Part shown: positions 24,958 through 33,705 of the stretch, piece by piece
Position numbering within the stretch: position 1 is the first letter of the stretch
Layout: every line of letters begins with the position of its first letter
Notes under the pieces: model-generated
What the model saw: the letters and a program-made list of their open reading frames with translations, nothing else
The model's database searches: none
Told to the model about the DNA's origin: nothing
Source of the DNA: Streptomyces pristinaespiralis
GTDB lineage: Bacteria > Actinomycetota > Actinomycetes > Streptomycetales > Streptomycetaceae
Assembly: GCF_001278075.1 (NCBI RefSeq)
Contig: NZ_CP011340.1
Span: forward strand, 7,251,501 to 7,315,500
Direction of reading: 5' to 3'
DNA length: 64,000 nt
Program-made: the position numbers and the translations under genes

Positions 24958-25434
24958 TCAGCGCACGCGGCCGTACTTGACGCTCTTCGTCCAGATCTTG
25001 ACCAGGCGGACCACGTCACCCGTCTTGGGCGAGTGCCAGATCTTCCCGTTCCCGGCGTAGATCCCCACGTGGTAGACGGCACCGCCGGCATGGAAGAAGA
25101 CCAGGTCACCGCGTTGCCGGTGGGAGGCGGAGATGTGGCGGGTCCGGTTGTACTGCTGCTGGGCGGTGCGCGGCAGCTTCTTGCCCGCTTTCTTGTACGA
25201 ATAGAGCGTCAGCCCTGAACAGTCGAAGCGGGACGGACCCGTGGCGCCGTACCGGTACGGCGAGCCCTTCTTCGACGCGGCCACCTTGAGCGCCTTGTGC
25301 GCGTGGCTGCTGATCGCATGCGCTTCCGCAGCGCTGCCGGGGGTCAGAAGTGTGCCGCCGACGGCGGCGATCGTGAGTGCCGATACGGCGCCCGCCCGTG
25401 AGAACAGGTGGGGGAGATGCATCTGCGCAGTCAT
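24958..25434 (-). CDS. Secreted NlpC/P60 cell-wall hydrolase under a c-di-AMP riboswitch
   Basis: A 158-residue secreted endopeptidase that cuts peptidoglycan stem peptides. After the signal peptide (ends near AEAHA, residue 39) the NlpC/P60 domain fills the protein: catalytic Cys in SRFDCSGLTLYSY, catalytic His in AVYHVGIYAGNG and the third residue in WHSPKTG. It has no LysM or other wall-binding domain. GAAGGG precedes ATG 25434. The 5' leader contains a ydaO-type riboswitch and, above it, a Crp-like site, the same two-layer control known for the resuscitation factor gene rpfA in S. coelicolor. It thus likely responds to c-di-AMP and cAMP during germination or growth. Confidence 0.88.
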   Translation of the reverse strand: MTAQMHLPHLFSRAGAVSALTIAAVGGTLLTPGSAAEAHAISSHAHKALKVAASKKGSPYRYGATGPSRFDCSGLTLYSYKKAGKKLPRTAQQQYNRTRHISASHRQRGDLVFFHAGGAVYHVGIYAGNGKIWHSPKTGDVVRLVKIWTKSVKYGRVR

Positions 25435-25442
25435 GCGCAACC

Positions 25443-25640
25443 CTTCGTCAGCCGCCTGTGAAGGGTGACCTGTCGGGTTCGGACGGCGAAGACGCCCGGC
25501 CGCCGCGGCGGCTTCACCCCAAGGCGTGTCCGGCATCACCGGTCACGCCGTACTGCTCGGGTCCTCCACTCCTGCCGATGCAATTCCGTCGACCAGACAT
25601 CCGGTGCGGCGGCAGGATTCAGCGTCCGCCCGGACCGCCC
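25443..25640 (-). ncRNA. ydaO/yuaA (c-di-AMP) riboswitch
   Basis: Read on the minus strand the leader holds the conserved ydaO blocks in order: CGCTGAATCCTGCC near 25620, GGCAGGAGTGGAGGACCC near 25560-25580, GGGGTGAAGCC near 25515, CCGAACCCGACAGG near 25475, and CAGGCGGCTGACGAAGG next to the ribosome-binding site. In Streptomyces this RNA class switches cell-wall hydrolase genes off when c-di-AMP is high. Boundaries are approximate. Confidence 0.88.
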
Positions 25641-25715
25641 CGTCGAGGTGGCGGGGGCTTGTCGTCCCACGGATCGTTACCCACCGATGTCCGATTTCCG
25701 AGCTGAAACGGCTTT

Positions 25716-25731
25716 TGTGAAGCTGATCACG
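25716..25731. promoter_or_regulatory. Crp-like site TGTGAAGCTGATCACG
   Basis: TGTGA-N6-TCAC, one base off the full CRP palindrome, about 75 bp upstream of the riboswitch. Suits cAMP-Crp control of the hydrolase. Confidence 0.5.
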
Positions 25732-25898
25732 ACTGGACCTTTCGGGTGGGCAGGCCTGTCGGACCCCTTCTGCCTCGCTCCGCACCCGTCCCGTACCAGC
25801 AGTTGAAGCGCCCGATTGCGCCAGATCGGTGGTCGTCCCGACGCAAGTCCGAGGCTGTGCGACAACTTGGGCGAAGCTCCACCGAACGGGGTACGGAT

Positions 25899-25923
25899 GC
25901 CGCCGCGCCGTGTCGGCGGCGGC
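25899..25923 (-). terminator. Hairpin after the clpP operon
   Basis: GCCGCCGCGCCG and CGGCGGCGGC form an imperfect stem just past the stop at 25937 on the minus strand. It would separate the clpP transcript from the hydrolase leader. The rest of 25732-25936 shows nothing further. Confidence 0.4.
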
Positions 25924-25936
25924 AGCGGATCGTCCG

Positions 25937-26254
25937 TCAACTCGTGGAAACGGGCGGCATGGTCAGCCGGTTGGTCCTGCGCTCGCCGTCCAGGACGCGC
26001 AGCGCCTCCGTCAGAGTCTGCGTGTACACCTCGTTCTCGCCCCGGATGTGCATGAGCGTCAGGGCGTCCTTGAGGGCGGCCGCGCGCCCGACCAGAGCCT
26101 GCGCGGCGCGCAGGGCTCCGTAGGTGTGGGTGGTGCGGGCGGGGTTGATCCTGCCGAGCAGGTCGACGACTTCGAGGTAGGCGTCGACGAACTCGGCCTC
26201 GGCGCGGGTCAGTGCCGGCAGCGGTGGCAGCTCGGGCGGCAGCATCCGCCTCAC
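25937..26254 (-). CDS. Small helical protein coupled to clpP
   Basis: A 105-residue acidic, helical protein of unknown function. It starts at GTG 26254, overlapping the clpP stop as GTGA (an ATG at 26245 is the alternative). The central part [25 protein letters not shown] is likely one long helix. No signal peptide or membrane segment. Strict coupling to clpP suggests it acts with the protease, for example as adaptor or inhibitor; that is inference from position only. Confidence 0.65.
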   Translation of the reverse strand: MRRMLPPELPPLPALTRAEAEFVDAYLEVVDLLGRINPARTTHTYGALRAAQALVGRAAALKDALTLMHIRGENEVYTQTLTEALRVLDGERRTNRLTMPPVSTS

Positions 26255-26886
26255 CTCGCCGTGGGCGGCGCGGCCGAGAGCTTGCGGCTCGTGACGACAT
26301 GATCGATCAGGCCGTACTCCCGAGCCCCTGCGGCGTCGAAGATCTTGTCCCGCTCCAGGTCGGCCGCGATGCGCTCCGGGGTGTTGCCGGTGTGGCGCAC
26401 CAGCGTCGAGGCGAGTTGCTCGCGCAGCCGTAGCAACTCGGCGGCGTGGATCTCCAGATCGGACGGCTGTCCGCGCAACGGCTCCTCGTACGAGGGCTGC
26501 TGCATCACGATCCGCGCGCCGGGCAGTGCCATGCGTTTGCCGGGCGTGCCCGCGGTGAGCAGGGCGACCGCCGTGGAGGCCGCCTGGCCGAGGCACGTGG
26601 TCGCCACGTCGCACATGACGACCTGCATCGTGTCGTAGATGGCGGACATGGCGCTCAGCGATCCGCCGGGGGAGTTGATGTACAGGCAGATGTCCTGGTC
26701 GGGGGCCTCGTACTCGAGGTGCAGGAACTGTGCGATGACGTCGTTCGCCGCCGTGTCGTCGACGGCGGTCCCGAGGAAGACGATCCGCTCGGACATCAGC
26801 TTCGAGTACGGATCGAGCGTGCGCGTCCCGAAGGACGTGCGCTCCGTGAGCTCCGGCAGGACGTAGCGGGCGGACGGACGGTACAT
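26251..26886 (-). CDS. clpP: ClpP-family protease subunit with catalytic His replaced by Gln
   Basis: A 211-residue ClpP. The nucleophile Ser is in [13 protein letters not shown] and the triad Asp lies in the [20 protein letters not shown] region. The handle-helix segment that normally reads IHQP, whose His is the general base, reads MQQPSY here. The enzyme may therefore be inactive, or work only in mixed rings with a canonical ClpP made elsewhere. N-terminal processing residues are as in ClpP3/4-type paralogues. ATG 26886. Downstream is a coupled helical protein; on the opposite strand stands an orphan antitoxin whose promoter lies in the shared 86-bp region. Confidence 0.9.
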   Translation of the reverse strand: MYRPSARYVLPELTERTSFGTRTLDPYSKLMSERIVFLGTAVDDTAANDVIAQFLHLEYEAPDQDICLYINSPGGSLSAMSAIYDTMQVVMCDVATTCLGQAASTAVALLTAGTPGKRMALPGARIVMQQPSYEEPLRGQPSDLEIHAAELLRLREQLASTLVRHTGNTPERIAADLERDKIFDAAGAREYGLIDHVVTSRKLSAAPPTAR

Positions 26887-26939
26887 GGCACACCTCTCGT
26901 CGTCACGGGCGTGGAGAAGTCCCCACGTGCTGTAAAGAA

Positions 26940-26966
26940 TGTACAGTACGTACAGTCCGGTAGAAT
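26940..26966 (+). promoter_or_regulatory. Antitoxin promoter with palindromic operator
   Basis: TGTAC-AGTAC-GTACA (26940-26954) lies just upstream of the -10 TAGAAT (26961-26966); GTACAGT is also directly repeated. ATG 26973 is six bases past the -10, so the mRNA is probably leaderless. Suits autorepression by the Phd-type protein. Confidence 0.55.
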
Positions 26967-26972
26967 GGGGGT

Positions 26973-27263
26973 ATGGCCTACGAAATTCCGGTGACGCAAG
27001 CTCGCGCCGAGCTCGCCGATCTGATCAACCGTGTCGTCTACGGCGGCGAGCGAGTGGTGGTGACCCGGCACGGGAAGCCGCTCGTCGCGCTGGTCTCCGC
27101 CGCGGACCTGGAGCGGCTGGAGCAGGAGGCGGAGGCGCAGGAGGCGGCGGAGGAGCAGATCATCAGCTCCGTGTCCTCCTTCGGTACGGCGTCCTCCGGT
27201 TCTCCCGACCGTGGCCGTTTCGGCCTGGCGGCCGAGCACCGCCCTCCCCGGGACCGCCCTTAG
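26973..27263 (+). CDS. Phd/YefM-type antitoxin without adjacent toxin
   Basis: A 96-residue protein. Residues 1-55 are a standard Phd/YefM DNA-binding domain ([19 protein letters not shown], then [20 protein letters not shown]). The acidic helix [14 protein letters not shown] and a Ser/Pro/Arg tail replace the usual toxin-binding end. No toxin gene follows; the next 290 bp are repeats. Its regulated, leaderless promoter faces clpP. As Clp proteases degrade antitoxins in many bacteria, the pairing is suggestive, but the link is inference. Confidence 0.8.
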   Translation: MAYEIPVTQARAELADLINRVVYGGERVVVTRHGKPLVALVSAADLERLEQEAEAQEAAEEQIISSVSSFGTASSGSPDRGRFGLAAEHRPPRDRP

Positions 27264-27363
27264 CGGGGGCCGCCCGGCCGTAAGGCGCCGGTCCGTTACG
27301 GCGGCATCCGGCGCGGCCCGGCCCGGGCGCGCACGCACGAAGGTCGGTCGGGCGCGGCATGCC

Positions 27364-27500
27364 CGAAGGCGGCCCGGACGCCTACGCTTAGAAGGCCGGT
27401 CCGCCCCTTGGTGTGTCCGGACCTGCGAAGGCCGGTCCTTCTCTGATGCGTCCGAAGGCCGGTCCCTCTGTGCTCCGGGCATGCGAAGGCCGCGCGCCCC
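27364..27500. repeat. Degenerate repeats around GAAGGCCGGTCC
   Basis: GAAGGCCGGTCC starts at 27391, 27426 and 27454, with weaker copies near 27365 and 27484; spacing 28-35 bp. Fills the non-coding gap 27264-27553. Confidence 0.5.
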
Positions 27501-27553
27501 CGTCCGCTACAGCGGGGACGCGCGGCCGGTCGGGCGGCCGGGGTGCCGGCCGG

Positions 27554-28537
27554 TCAGGCGACCGGTACGGGGGAGGGGTGCCGCGGTTCCGCGAGGGCCG
27601 GGGCGCGGCGCCTGCCGCCCGCGAGCACGGCCACCAGGCCGAGCGCCGCCCACACCGACAGCGTCAGGAGCGGTGCCGCGGCGCCGCGCCCGTCGAAGTA
27701 GGCGACCGACCGCAGCAGCGTCGCCCCGGCGCCCGGCGGCAGCCACTGGCCGACCGCGCCGACCGGCTCCGGCAGCAGCTCCGGCGCGGAAGCGGCGCCG
27801 GAGAACGGATTGCCGATCAGCACCATCAGCAGCGCGCCGAGGCCGATGCCCGGCGTTCCCAGCAGGGCCGCGAAACCGGCCACGGTCGCTCCCGGGGCGG
27901 CGACCGTCAGACTCAGCGCGGCGGCCTCGGCCCACCAGTCGCCCTGAAGCACCCCCAGCCAGCTGTGCGTGATCGCCGTGGCGGTGATGCCCACCAGTAC
28001 GGAGGCGCCGAGCAGTGTCGCGGCGGCCCGGGCGCCGCGCAGGCCGGCCATCGTCACCAGCGCGCCCGCGGCGACTCCCGCGAGGGCCAGTGGCAGGGCG
28101 CTCGCCGCCAGCGCGGTGCCCCGCGGGTCCCCGGACGGGAGCGGGGCCACGTCCGTGACCTGCACCTGGGCGCCGGCGGGGGCCTGGGCGGTGACGGCCT
28201 CCTTGAGGAGCTGGGCGACGACGGGACCGGCTCCGGAAGCGGTCAGCAGCTTCGTGCCCTCGGGCCCTGCGACGACGGCTCCGTATACGACCCGGTCCTC
28301 GACCGCGGCCCTGGCCGCTGCCTCGTCGTCGTAGCGGTGGACCTCGAAAGCGCCTTCACGCTGCTCCAACCCCTGCTTCATCTGGGTGACCGCCGCCGCG
28401 GGCCCCGCGACGCCGATGGGCAGGTCGCGCGGGGCGGTCCTGGCGGCCGGCCAGGCGAAGGCCCAGAGGGCCAGTGCCACCACGACCGGGACCAGGACCA
28501 TCACCGCGATCATGCGGCGGGCCGGTACAGCGGACAT
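27554..28537 (-). CDS. ABC-2-type/YhgE-Pip-like membrane protein
   Basis: A 327-residue membrane protein. One N-terminal helix (MIAVMVLVPVVVALALWAF) is followed by an extracytoplasmic domain of about 130 residues (PIGVAGPAAAV, LPSGDPRGTA) and five C-terminal helices, ending in a short Arg/Pro tail. This layout is that of YhgE/Pip and DUF3533-type permease-like proteins. No ATPase gene is next to it. AGGAG precedes ATG 28537. It is divergent from, and probably controlled by, the neighbouring TetR regulator, the usual arrangement for a drug- or lipid-efflux component. Confidence 0.78.
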   Translation of the reverse strand: MSAVPARRMIAVMVLVPVVVALALWAFAWPAARTAPRDLPIGVAGPAAAVTQMKQGLEQREGAFEVHRYDDEAAARAAVEDRVVYGAVVAGPEGTKLLTASGAGPVVAQLLKEAVTAQAPAGAQVQVTDVAPLPSGDPRGTALAASALPLALAGVAAGALVTMAGLRGARAAATLLGASVLVGITATAITHSWLGVLQGDWWAEAAALSLTVAAPGATVAGFAALLGTPGIGLGALLMVLIGNPFSGAASAPELLPEPVGAVGQWLPPGAGATLLRSVAYFDGRGAAAPLLTLSVWAALGLVAVLAGGRRRAPALAEPRHPSPVPVA

Positions 28538-28555
28538 GAGGAGCTCCTTATAGAG

Positions 28556-28631
28556 AAGGATCGTTCGTTTTACCTCTGCGGCCACTGTCCTGCCGCGCCA
28601 CGTCCTTGTCAAGAAGGAATGTTCGTTTTAC
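28556..28631. promoter_or_regulatory. Direct-repeat operator pair and TetR-gene promoter
   Basis: AAGGANNGTTCGTTTTAC occurs at 28556-28573 and 28614-28631 (16 of 18 identical), one copy next to each divergent gene. The second overlaps TTGTCA (28606-28611), 16 bp, TTACTT (28628-28633), after which ATG 28641 follows seven bases later, so the TetR mRNA is probably leaderless. Confidence 0.55.
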
Positions 28632-28640
28632 TTTTGTGGC

Positions 28641-29261
28641 ATGGCACGCGTATCCCAGCAGCACCTCGACGCCCGCCGCCGCCAGATCCTTGCCGGCGCC
28701 GCCCGCTGCGTCTCCCGTAACGGCTTCCACGCCACGTCGATGCAGGACATCCTGCGGGAGTGCGGTCTGTCGGCCGGAGCCGTGTACCGCTACTTCAGCG
28801 GCAAGGACGAGTTGATCGCGGCCATCGCCGACGAGGCGTTCAGCAGTATCCGCACCGCCTTCCAGGAGGCCGCGGCGACCACGCCGCCGCCGACACCCGA
28901 CGTGCTCCTCGGCCGGGTGCTGCGCCGCATGCTCGTCGAGGAGGTGCCGGGAGGTGACCGTCAGGCCTTCGCGCGACTGGTCGTCCAGACGTGGACGGAG
29001 ACCCTGCGCGACGAACGCCTCGCCGCGATCCTCGCCACCGGTTACAACGGCATGCGCCAGGCATGGGCCGAGCTCGTGCACGCCTATCGGGTGAACGGGC
29101 AGATGGAGGCGGACGTCGAGGCCGACCATGTGGCACGGACCCTGATCGCCACCGCCCAGGGGTTCATCGCGCAGCAGGCGCTGTTCGGCGACGTGCGTGT
29201 CGAGGTCCTCGAGGACGGCCTGCGGGCCTTGATGTCCATGCGGGATCCCAAGATCAGTTAA
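28641..29261 (+). CDS. TetR-family transcriptional regulator
   Basis: A 206-residue regulator. The N-terminal helix-turn-helix is typical (RRQILAGAARCVSRNGFHATSMQDILRECGLSAGAVYRYF in the family pattern, residues about 10-48). The ligand-binding domain follows (about 60-200). It faces the YhgE-like membrane-protein gene across two copies of an 18-bp direct repeat, so it very likely represses both genes and is released by a substrate of that protein. Confidence 0.9.
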   Translation: MARVSQQHLDARRRQILAGAARCVSRNGFHATSMQDILRECGLSAGAVYRYFSGKDELIAAIADEAFSSIRTAFQEAAATTPPPTPDVLLGRVLRRMLVEEVPGGDRQAFARLVVQTWTETLRDERLAAILATGYNGMRQAWAELVHAYRVNGQMEADVEADHVARTLIATAQGFIAQQALFGDVRVEVLEDGLRALMSMRDPKIS

Positions 29262-29322
29262 CGCGCCGGAAAAATCCGCGTCCTAACGTTCAACCCTTGG
29301 TCGTGAGAGTCCCGCGTAAGGG

Positions 29323-29337
29323 TCAACAGACTGTTGA
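29323..29337. promoter_or_regulatory. Palindrome TCAACAGACTGTTGA upstream of ureA
   Basis: Perfect 7-1-7 inverted repeat 61 bp before the ureA start. GTAAC (revcomp of 29342-29346) lies close by, recalling half of a GlnR box, but the second half is poor. It could bind a urease regulator. Confidence 0.35.
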
Positions 29338-29397
29338 AGCGCGTTACGGTCCTCACGCCCAGGGAGCTTCCGGGCCGGACGACAGTGAGGTGGACGC

Positions 29398-29700
29398 GTG
29401 CAACTCTCCCCGCACGAGCAGGAACGGCTTCTCATCCATGTGGCCGCCGACGTGGCGGAGAAGCGCAGGGCGCGCGGGGTGAAGCTCAACCACCCCGAGT
29501 CCGTCGCCCTCATCACCTCGCACATCCTCGAAGGCGCCCGCGACGGCCGCAGCGTCGCCGAACTCATGGCGTCCGGGCGCAAGGTGCTCACCCGCGACGA
29601 CGTCATGGACGGCATCCCCGAGATGATCCACGACGTCCAGGTGGAGGCCACCTTCCCCGACGGGACCAAGCTGGTCACCGTCCACGACCCGATCGTCTGA
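29398..29700 (+). CDS. ureA: Urease gamma subunit
   Basis: A 100-residue structural subunit of urease, the nickel enzyme that hydrolyses urea to ammonia and CO2. Full length for the family, with [20 protein letters not shown] and the C-terminal [23 protein letters not shown] 29398 with AGGTGG upstream. First gene of ureABCFGD. The 5' region has a perfect palindrome; nitrogen (GlnR) or nickel control is usual in streptomycetes, but I could not identify a full box. Confidence 0.96.
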   Translation: MQLSPHEQERLLIHVAADVAEKRRARGVKLNHPESVALITSHILEGARDGRSVAELMASGRKVLTRDDVMDGIPEMIHDVQVEATFPDGTKLVTVHDPIV

Positions 29701-29712
29701 GGAGAGGCCGCG

Positions 29713-30024
29713 ATGATTCCCGGAGAGATCCTCCACGGCGAAGGCCCGATCCTCCTCAATCAGGGCCGTGAGGTCAGCCGCCTCACCGTCGTCAACGCCG
29801 CGGACCGCCCCGTCCAGGTCGGCTCCCACTACCACTTCGCCGAGGCCAATCCCGGCCTCGAGTTCGACCGCACCGCCGCCCGTGGCAAGCGACTGAACGT
29901 CGCCGCCGGCACCGCCGTGCGCTTCGAGCCCGGCATCCCGGTCGACGTCGAACTCGTGCCCCTCACCGGTCGCCGGATCGTCGCCGGGCTGCGCGGGGAG
30001 ACCGGAGGACCCCTCGATGGCTGA
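29713..30024 (+). CDS. ureB: Urease beta subunit
   Basis: A 103-residue structural subunit. [19 protein letters not shown] and [17 protein letters not shown] are the family landmarks. It is the short, separate beta chain seen in actinomycetes, not fused to gamma. ATG 29713 follows GAGGAGA; its 3' end overlaps ureC by eight bases, giving balanced expression of subunits. Confidence 0.96.
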   Translation: MIPGEILHGEGPILLNQGREVSRLTVVNAADRPVQVGSHYHFAEANPGLEFDRTAARGKRLNVAAGTAVRFEPGIPVDVELVPLTGRRIVAGLRGETGGPLDG

Positions 30025-31738
30025 ACTCCACCGCGCCGTGTACGCCGACCTGTTCGGCCCCACCACGGGCGACTGTGTCCGGCTCGCCGACACCGACCTG
30101 ACCGTCGAGATCGAGGACGACCGCTCCGGCGGTCCCGGCCGTGCCGGTGACGAGGCGGTGTTCGGCGGCGGCAAGGTGATCCGCGAGTCCATGGGCCAGG
30201 CCCGTACGACCCGCGCGGAGGGCGCGCCCGACACCGTGATCACCGGAGCGGTGATCCTCGACCACTGGGGTGTCGTCAAGGCCGACATCGGGATCCGGGA
30301 CGGCCGGATCACCGGCATCGGCAAGGCCGGTAATCCGGACACCATGGACGGCGTCCACCCCGACCTCGTCATCGGCCCCGAGACGGAGATCATCGCGGGC
30401 AACGGGAAGATCGTCACCGCCGGAGCCATCGACGCGCACGTCCACTTCATCTCGCCCACCCTCGTCGAACAGGCGCTCGCCACCGGCGTGACCACCCTCG
30501 TCGGCGGCGGCACCGGCCCGGCGGAAGGGAGCAAGGCCACCACGGTCACACCCGGCCCCTGGCACCTCGGCCGGATGTTCGAGGCGCTGGAGGACTGCCC
30601 GGTCAACATCGGCCTGCTCGGCAAGGGCAACACCGTCTCCCGCGACGCCATGTACTCCCAGCTGCGCGGCGGCGCGCTCGGATTCAAGATCCACGAGGAC
30701 TGGGGCGCCACCCCGGCGGCCATCGACGCGTGCCTGCGGGTCTGCGACGAGACCGGCGTGCAACTCGCGATCCACACCGACACGTTGAACGAGGCAGGGT
30801 TCGTCGGCGACACCCTCGCCGCCATCGCGGGCCGCACCGTCCACGCGTACCACACGGAGGGCGCGGGCGGCGGGCACGCACCCGACATCATCACCGTCGT
30901 CTCCGAGCCCCATGTGCTGCCCAGCTCGACGAATCCGACCCGGCCGCACACCGTCAACACCATCGACGAACACCTCGACATGCTGATGGTCTGCCACCAT
31001 CTCAACCCCGCCGTCCCGGAGGACCTCGCCTTCGCCGAGTCCCGGATCCGGCCGTCCACCATCGCGGCGGAGGACATCCTGCACGACCTCGGAGCGATCT
31101 CGATCATCTCCTCCGACTCGCAGGCGATGGGGCGCATCGGGGAGGTGGTGCTGCGTACGTGGCAGACCGCGCACGTGATGAAGAAGCGCCGCGGCGCGCT
31201 CCCCGGCGACGGCCGCGCCGACAACCACCGGGCGCGTCGCTATGTCGCCAAATACACGATCAACCCCGCGGTCGCCCAGGGCCTCGACGGGGAGATCGGC
31301 TCGGTCGAGACCGGCAAACTGGCCGACCTCGTGCTGTGGGACCCGGCCTTCTTCGGGGTCAAGCCGCAGCTGGTGATCAAGGGCGGCCAGATCGCGTACG
31401 CGCAGATGGGAGACGCGAACGCCTCGATCCCGACCCCGCAGCCGGTGATGCCGCGCCCGATGTTCGGAGCGATCGGGCGCGCGGCGGCGAGGGGATCCTT
31501 CAACTTCGTCGCACAGGCGGCGATCGAGGACGACCTGCCCGAACGGCTGGGCCTGGCCAAGCGGTTCGTGCCGATCAGGAATACCCGGCGGGTGACGAAG
31601 GCGGACATGCGCGAGAACGACGCGCTGCCACGCGTGGAGGTCGACGCCGACACCTTCACGGTGACGATCGACGGGGAAGCGGTCGAGCCGGCACCGGCGG
31701 CGGAACTGCCCATGGCACAGCGGTACTTCCTCTTCTGA
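30017..31738 (+). CDS. ureC: Urease alpha (catalytic) subunit
   Basis: A 573-residue catalytic subunit. Nickel ligands are recognisable: His pair in [10 protein letters not shown], the carbamylated bridging Lys in [14 protein letters not shown], His in [10 protein letters not shown] and [16 protein letters not shown]. The active-site flap contains MVCHHLNP with its general-acid His. All are intact, so the enzyme should be active. Ends MAQRYFLF as in the family. Overlaps ureB before and ureF (TGATG) after. Confidence 0.97.
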   Translation: MAELHRAVYADLFGPTTGDCVRLADTDLTVEIEDDRSGGPGRAGDEAVFGGGKVIRESMGQARTTRAEGAPDTVITGAVILDHWGVVKADIGIRDGRITGIGKAGNPDTMDGVHPDLVIGPETEIIAGNGKIVTAGAIDAHVHFISPTLVEQALATGVTTLVGGGTGPAEGSKATTVTPGPWHLGRMFEALEDCPVNIGLLGKGNTVSRDAMYSQLRGGALGFKIHEDWGATPAAIDACLRVCDETGVQLAIHTDTLNEAGFVGDTLAAIAGRTVHAYHTEGAGGGHAPDIITVVSEPHVLPSSTNPTRPHTVNTIDEHLDMLMVCHHLNPAVPEDLAFAESRIRPSTIAAEDILHDLGAISIISSDSQAMGRIGEVVLRTWQTAHVMKKRRGALPGDGRADNHRARRYVAKYTINPAVAQGLDGEIGSVETGKLADLVLWDPAFFGVKPQLVIKGGQIAYAQMGDANASIPTPQPVMPRPMFGAIGRAAARGSFNFVAQAAIEDDLPERLGLAKRFVPIRNTRRVTKADMRENDALPRVEVDADTFTVTIDGEAVEPAPAAELPMAQRYFLF

Positions 31739-32970
31739 TGCGCCCCTTCGACGACACCGGCACCGACAGCGACGCGGACGTCAGGCACGGGCCGCCGACC
31801 GCCCGTGCGCGTGAGGCGGAGCCTGCCCGGGGCGCTCCGGAGGAGGAGCCGGGCGCCGGCGAGGCAGAACGTGCCTTCAGTGCTCGCCGAGCAGAGCCGG
31901 CCGCCGTTGCCCGTGACGGGCGTCCGGTTGCTGGTGCCCGCGCGGAGGAGCCGGCCGCCGCTGCCCCTCATGGGGAGTTGGTTGCCGGTGCTCGCCTGGC
32001 AGAACCTGCCTCCGGTGCCCGCCTGGCAGAACCTGCCACCAAGGCTCGCGTGGCGGAACCTGACACCGGGGCTCGTGTGGCGGAACCTGCCACCGGGGCT
32101 CGCGTGGAAGAACCTCACACCGGGGCTCGCGAAGAGGAGCCGGCCGCCGCTGCCCCTCATGGGGAGCTGGTGGCCGGTGCCCGCCCGGCGGAACCTGCCA
32201 CCGGGGCTCGCGTGGCAGAACCTGCCGCCGGTGCTCGTCACGCAGAGCCGGTCGCCGGTCCCGGTCGGCGGGGGGCCGGGGGCGGTGGCCGCCGGGAGGC
32301 GCCCGCCGCCGTACGGGCCGCGTTGCTCGTGCTCTGCGACGGGCGCTTCCCCGCAGGGGGCCACGCACACTCCGGCGGGGTCGAGGCGCCGGTGAAGGCG
32401 GGACGGGTCCGTGACGCCGACGACCTCGCGGCGTTCTGCCGGGGGCGGCTGCACACGACCGGGCTCACCGCCGCGGGGCTCGCCGCCGCCGCGGCGCTCG
32501 GCCACGACCCCGTCGTGCTCGACGCGGCGGCGGACGCCCGCACGCCGTCGCCCGCACTGCGCGCCACCTCGCGCAAGCTCGGCCGTCAGCTGATGCGCGC
32601 CGCGCGGGCCGCGTGGCCGGCTCCCGGACTGGACGCGCTGGCCGCGGCGTTCCCGCGCGGGGCGCACCAGCCGGTGGTCCTCGGCAGCGCCGCCCGCGCG
32701 GCGGGCCTCGGACCGGAGGACGCCGCGCACTGCGCCGCGTACGAGGCGGTCGGCGGCGCCGCCACGGCCGCCGTACGGCTGCTGTCCCTGGACCCGTTCC
32801 GTGCCACCGCCGTCCTCGCCCGTCTCGCCCCCGAGATGGACCAGGTCGCCGCCGCGGCGGCCGCCGCGGCCCGCCGGGGCGTCGACGACCTGCCCGCCGC
32901 CTCCGCGCCGCTGCTCGACATCTGGGCGGAGCAGCACGCGGCCTGGCCCGTCCGTCTCTTCGCCTCCTGA
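31738..32970 (+). CDS. ureF: Urease accessory protein UreF with a repeat-expanded N-terminus
   Basis: A 410-residue protein; UreF is normally about 220-230. ATG 31738 overlaps the ureC stop (TGATG), which supports the long form. Residues 1-66 are acidic and Pro-rich, 67-174 are a chain of 9-residue units of the type ARVAEPATG, and 192-410 are a normal UreF ([32 protein letters not shown]). UreF with UreD and UreG forms the complex that loads nickel into the apoenzyme. The extension looks disordered and has no known role. If the true start were near Val192 the repeats would be a non-coding spacer, but no ribosome-binding site is seen there. Confidence 0.85.
   Translation: MRPFDDTGTDSDADVRHGPPTARAREAEPARGAPEEEPGAGEAERAFSARRAEPAAVARDGRPVAGARAEEPAAAAPHGELVAGARLAEPASGARLAEPATKARVAEPDTGARVAEPATGARVEEPHTGAREEEPAAAAPHGELVAGARPAEPATGARVAEPAAGARHAEPVAGPGRRGAGGGGRREAPAAVRAALLVLCDGRFPAGGHAHSGGVEAPVKAGRVRDADDLAAFCRGRLHTTGLTAAGLAAAAALGHDPVVLDAAADARTPSPALRATSRKLGRQLMRAARAAWPAPGLDALAAAFPRGAHQPVVLGSAARAAGLGPEDAAHCAAYEAVGGAATAAVRLLSLDPFRATAVLARLAPEMDQVAAAAAAAARRGVDDLPAASAPLLDIWAEQHAAWPVRLFAS
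31936..32259 (+). repeat. 27-bp minisatellite in ureF
   Basis: About ten in-frame 27-bp units encoding variants of [10 protein letters not shown] 51-bp block encoding [17 protein letters not shown] occurs twice, at 31945-31995 and 32134-32184. Their 189-bp offset equals seven units, so a block of repeats has been duplicated as a whole. Confidence 0.88.
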
Positions 32971-33020
32971 CCCGTTCCGCCTTCCCGACCGCCCGTCCCC
33001 ACGCATCAAGGAGCCGCAGC

Positions 33021-33698
33021 ATGCACATCGGCCACCAGCACGACACCCCGGCCGCCGTCGGCGCGGACGCCGCCCGCCCCGACGGCAGCCGCCGGGCGCT
33101 GCGGATCGGCCTCGGCGGGCCCGTCGGTTCCGGGAAGACGGCCACGGTCGCCGCCCTGTGCGCCGCGCTCCGCGACACGTTGTCCATCGCGGTCGTCACC
33201 AACGACATCTACACCCGTGAGGACGCCGAGTTCCTGCTGCGTAATGCGGTGCTGCCGCCGGAGCGCATCCAGGCCGTGGAGACCGGAGCCTGCCCGCACA
33301 CGGCGATCCGTGACGACATCTCCGCCAACCTCGAGGCCGTGGAGGACCTCGAGGACGGCGTCGGCCCGCTCGACCTGATCCTCGTCGAATCGGGTGGCGA
33401 CAACCTCACCGCCACGTTCTCCAAGGGCCTTGTCGACGCCCAGGTCTTCGTCATCGACGTCGCCGGCGGCGACGACATCCCCCGCAAGGGAGGCCCCGGC
33501 GTGACCACGGCGGACCTCCTCGTCGTCAACAAGACCGACCTCGCCCCGTACGTCGGCTCCGACCTCGGCCGCATGGCGCGCGACGCCGAGGAGCAGCGCG
33601 GCGAACTCCCCGTCGTCTTCACCTCGCTGCGCGCACCGGACGGGATCGCGCCGGTCGCCGACTGGGTACGCGCGCAGCTCGCCGCGTGGACCGGATGA
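33021..33698 (+). CDS. ureG: Urease accessory GTPase
   Basis: A 225-residue SIMIBI-class GTPase that drives nickel transfer to urease. The P-loop is [14 protein letters not shown], the nickel motif CPH is in [13 protein letters not shown], the switch region reads [15 protein letters not shown], and the guanine motif is VVNKTDLA. A short His-rich N-terminus (HIGHQHDT) may bind Ni, partly standing in for UreE, which is absent from this operon as in other actinomycetes. AAGGAG seven bases before ATG 33021. Confidence 0.96.
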   Translation: MHIGHQHDTPAAVGADAARPDGSRRALRIGLGGPVGSGKTATVAALCAALRDTLSIAVVTNDIYTREDAEFLLRNAVLPPERIQAVETGACPHTAIRDDISANLEAVEDLEDGVGPLDLILVESGGDNLTATFSKGLVDAQVFVIDVAGGDDIPRKGGPGVTTADLLVVNKTDLAPYVGSDLGRMARDAEEQRGELPVVFTSLRAPDGIAPVADWVRAQLAAWTG

Positions 33699-33705
33699 GT
33701 CCCGG

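Noticed and set aside
29338..29346. GlnR box upstream of ureA
   Set aside because: GTAAC is present on the minus strand, but the paired GAAAC site with correct spacing is not; evidence too weak to name it.
31805..32395. Alternative 196-residue reading frame across the ureF repeat
   Set aside because: It is the repeat read in another frame (WQNLPP-type strings) with no start signal; the ureC-coupled frame continues into genuine UreF.
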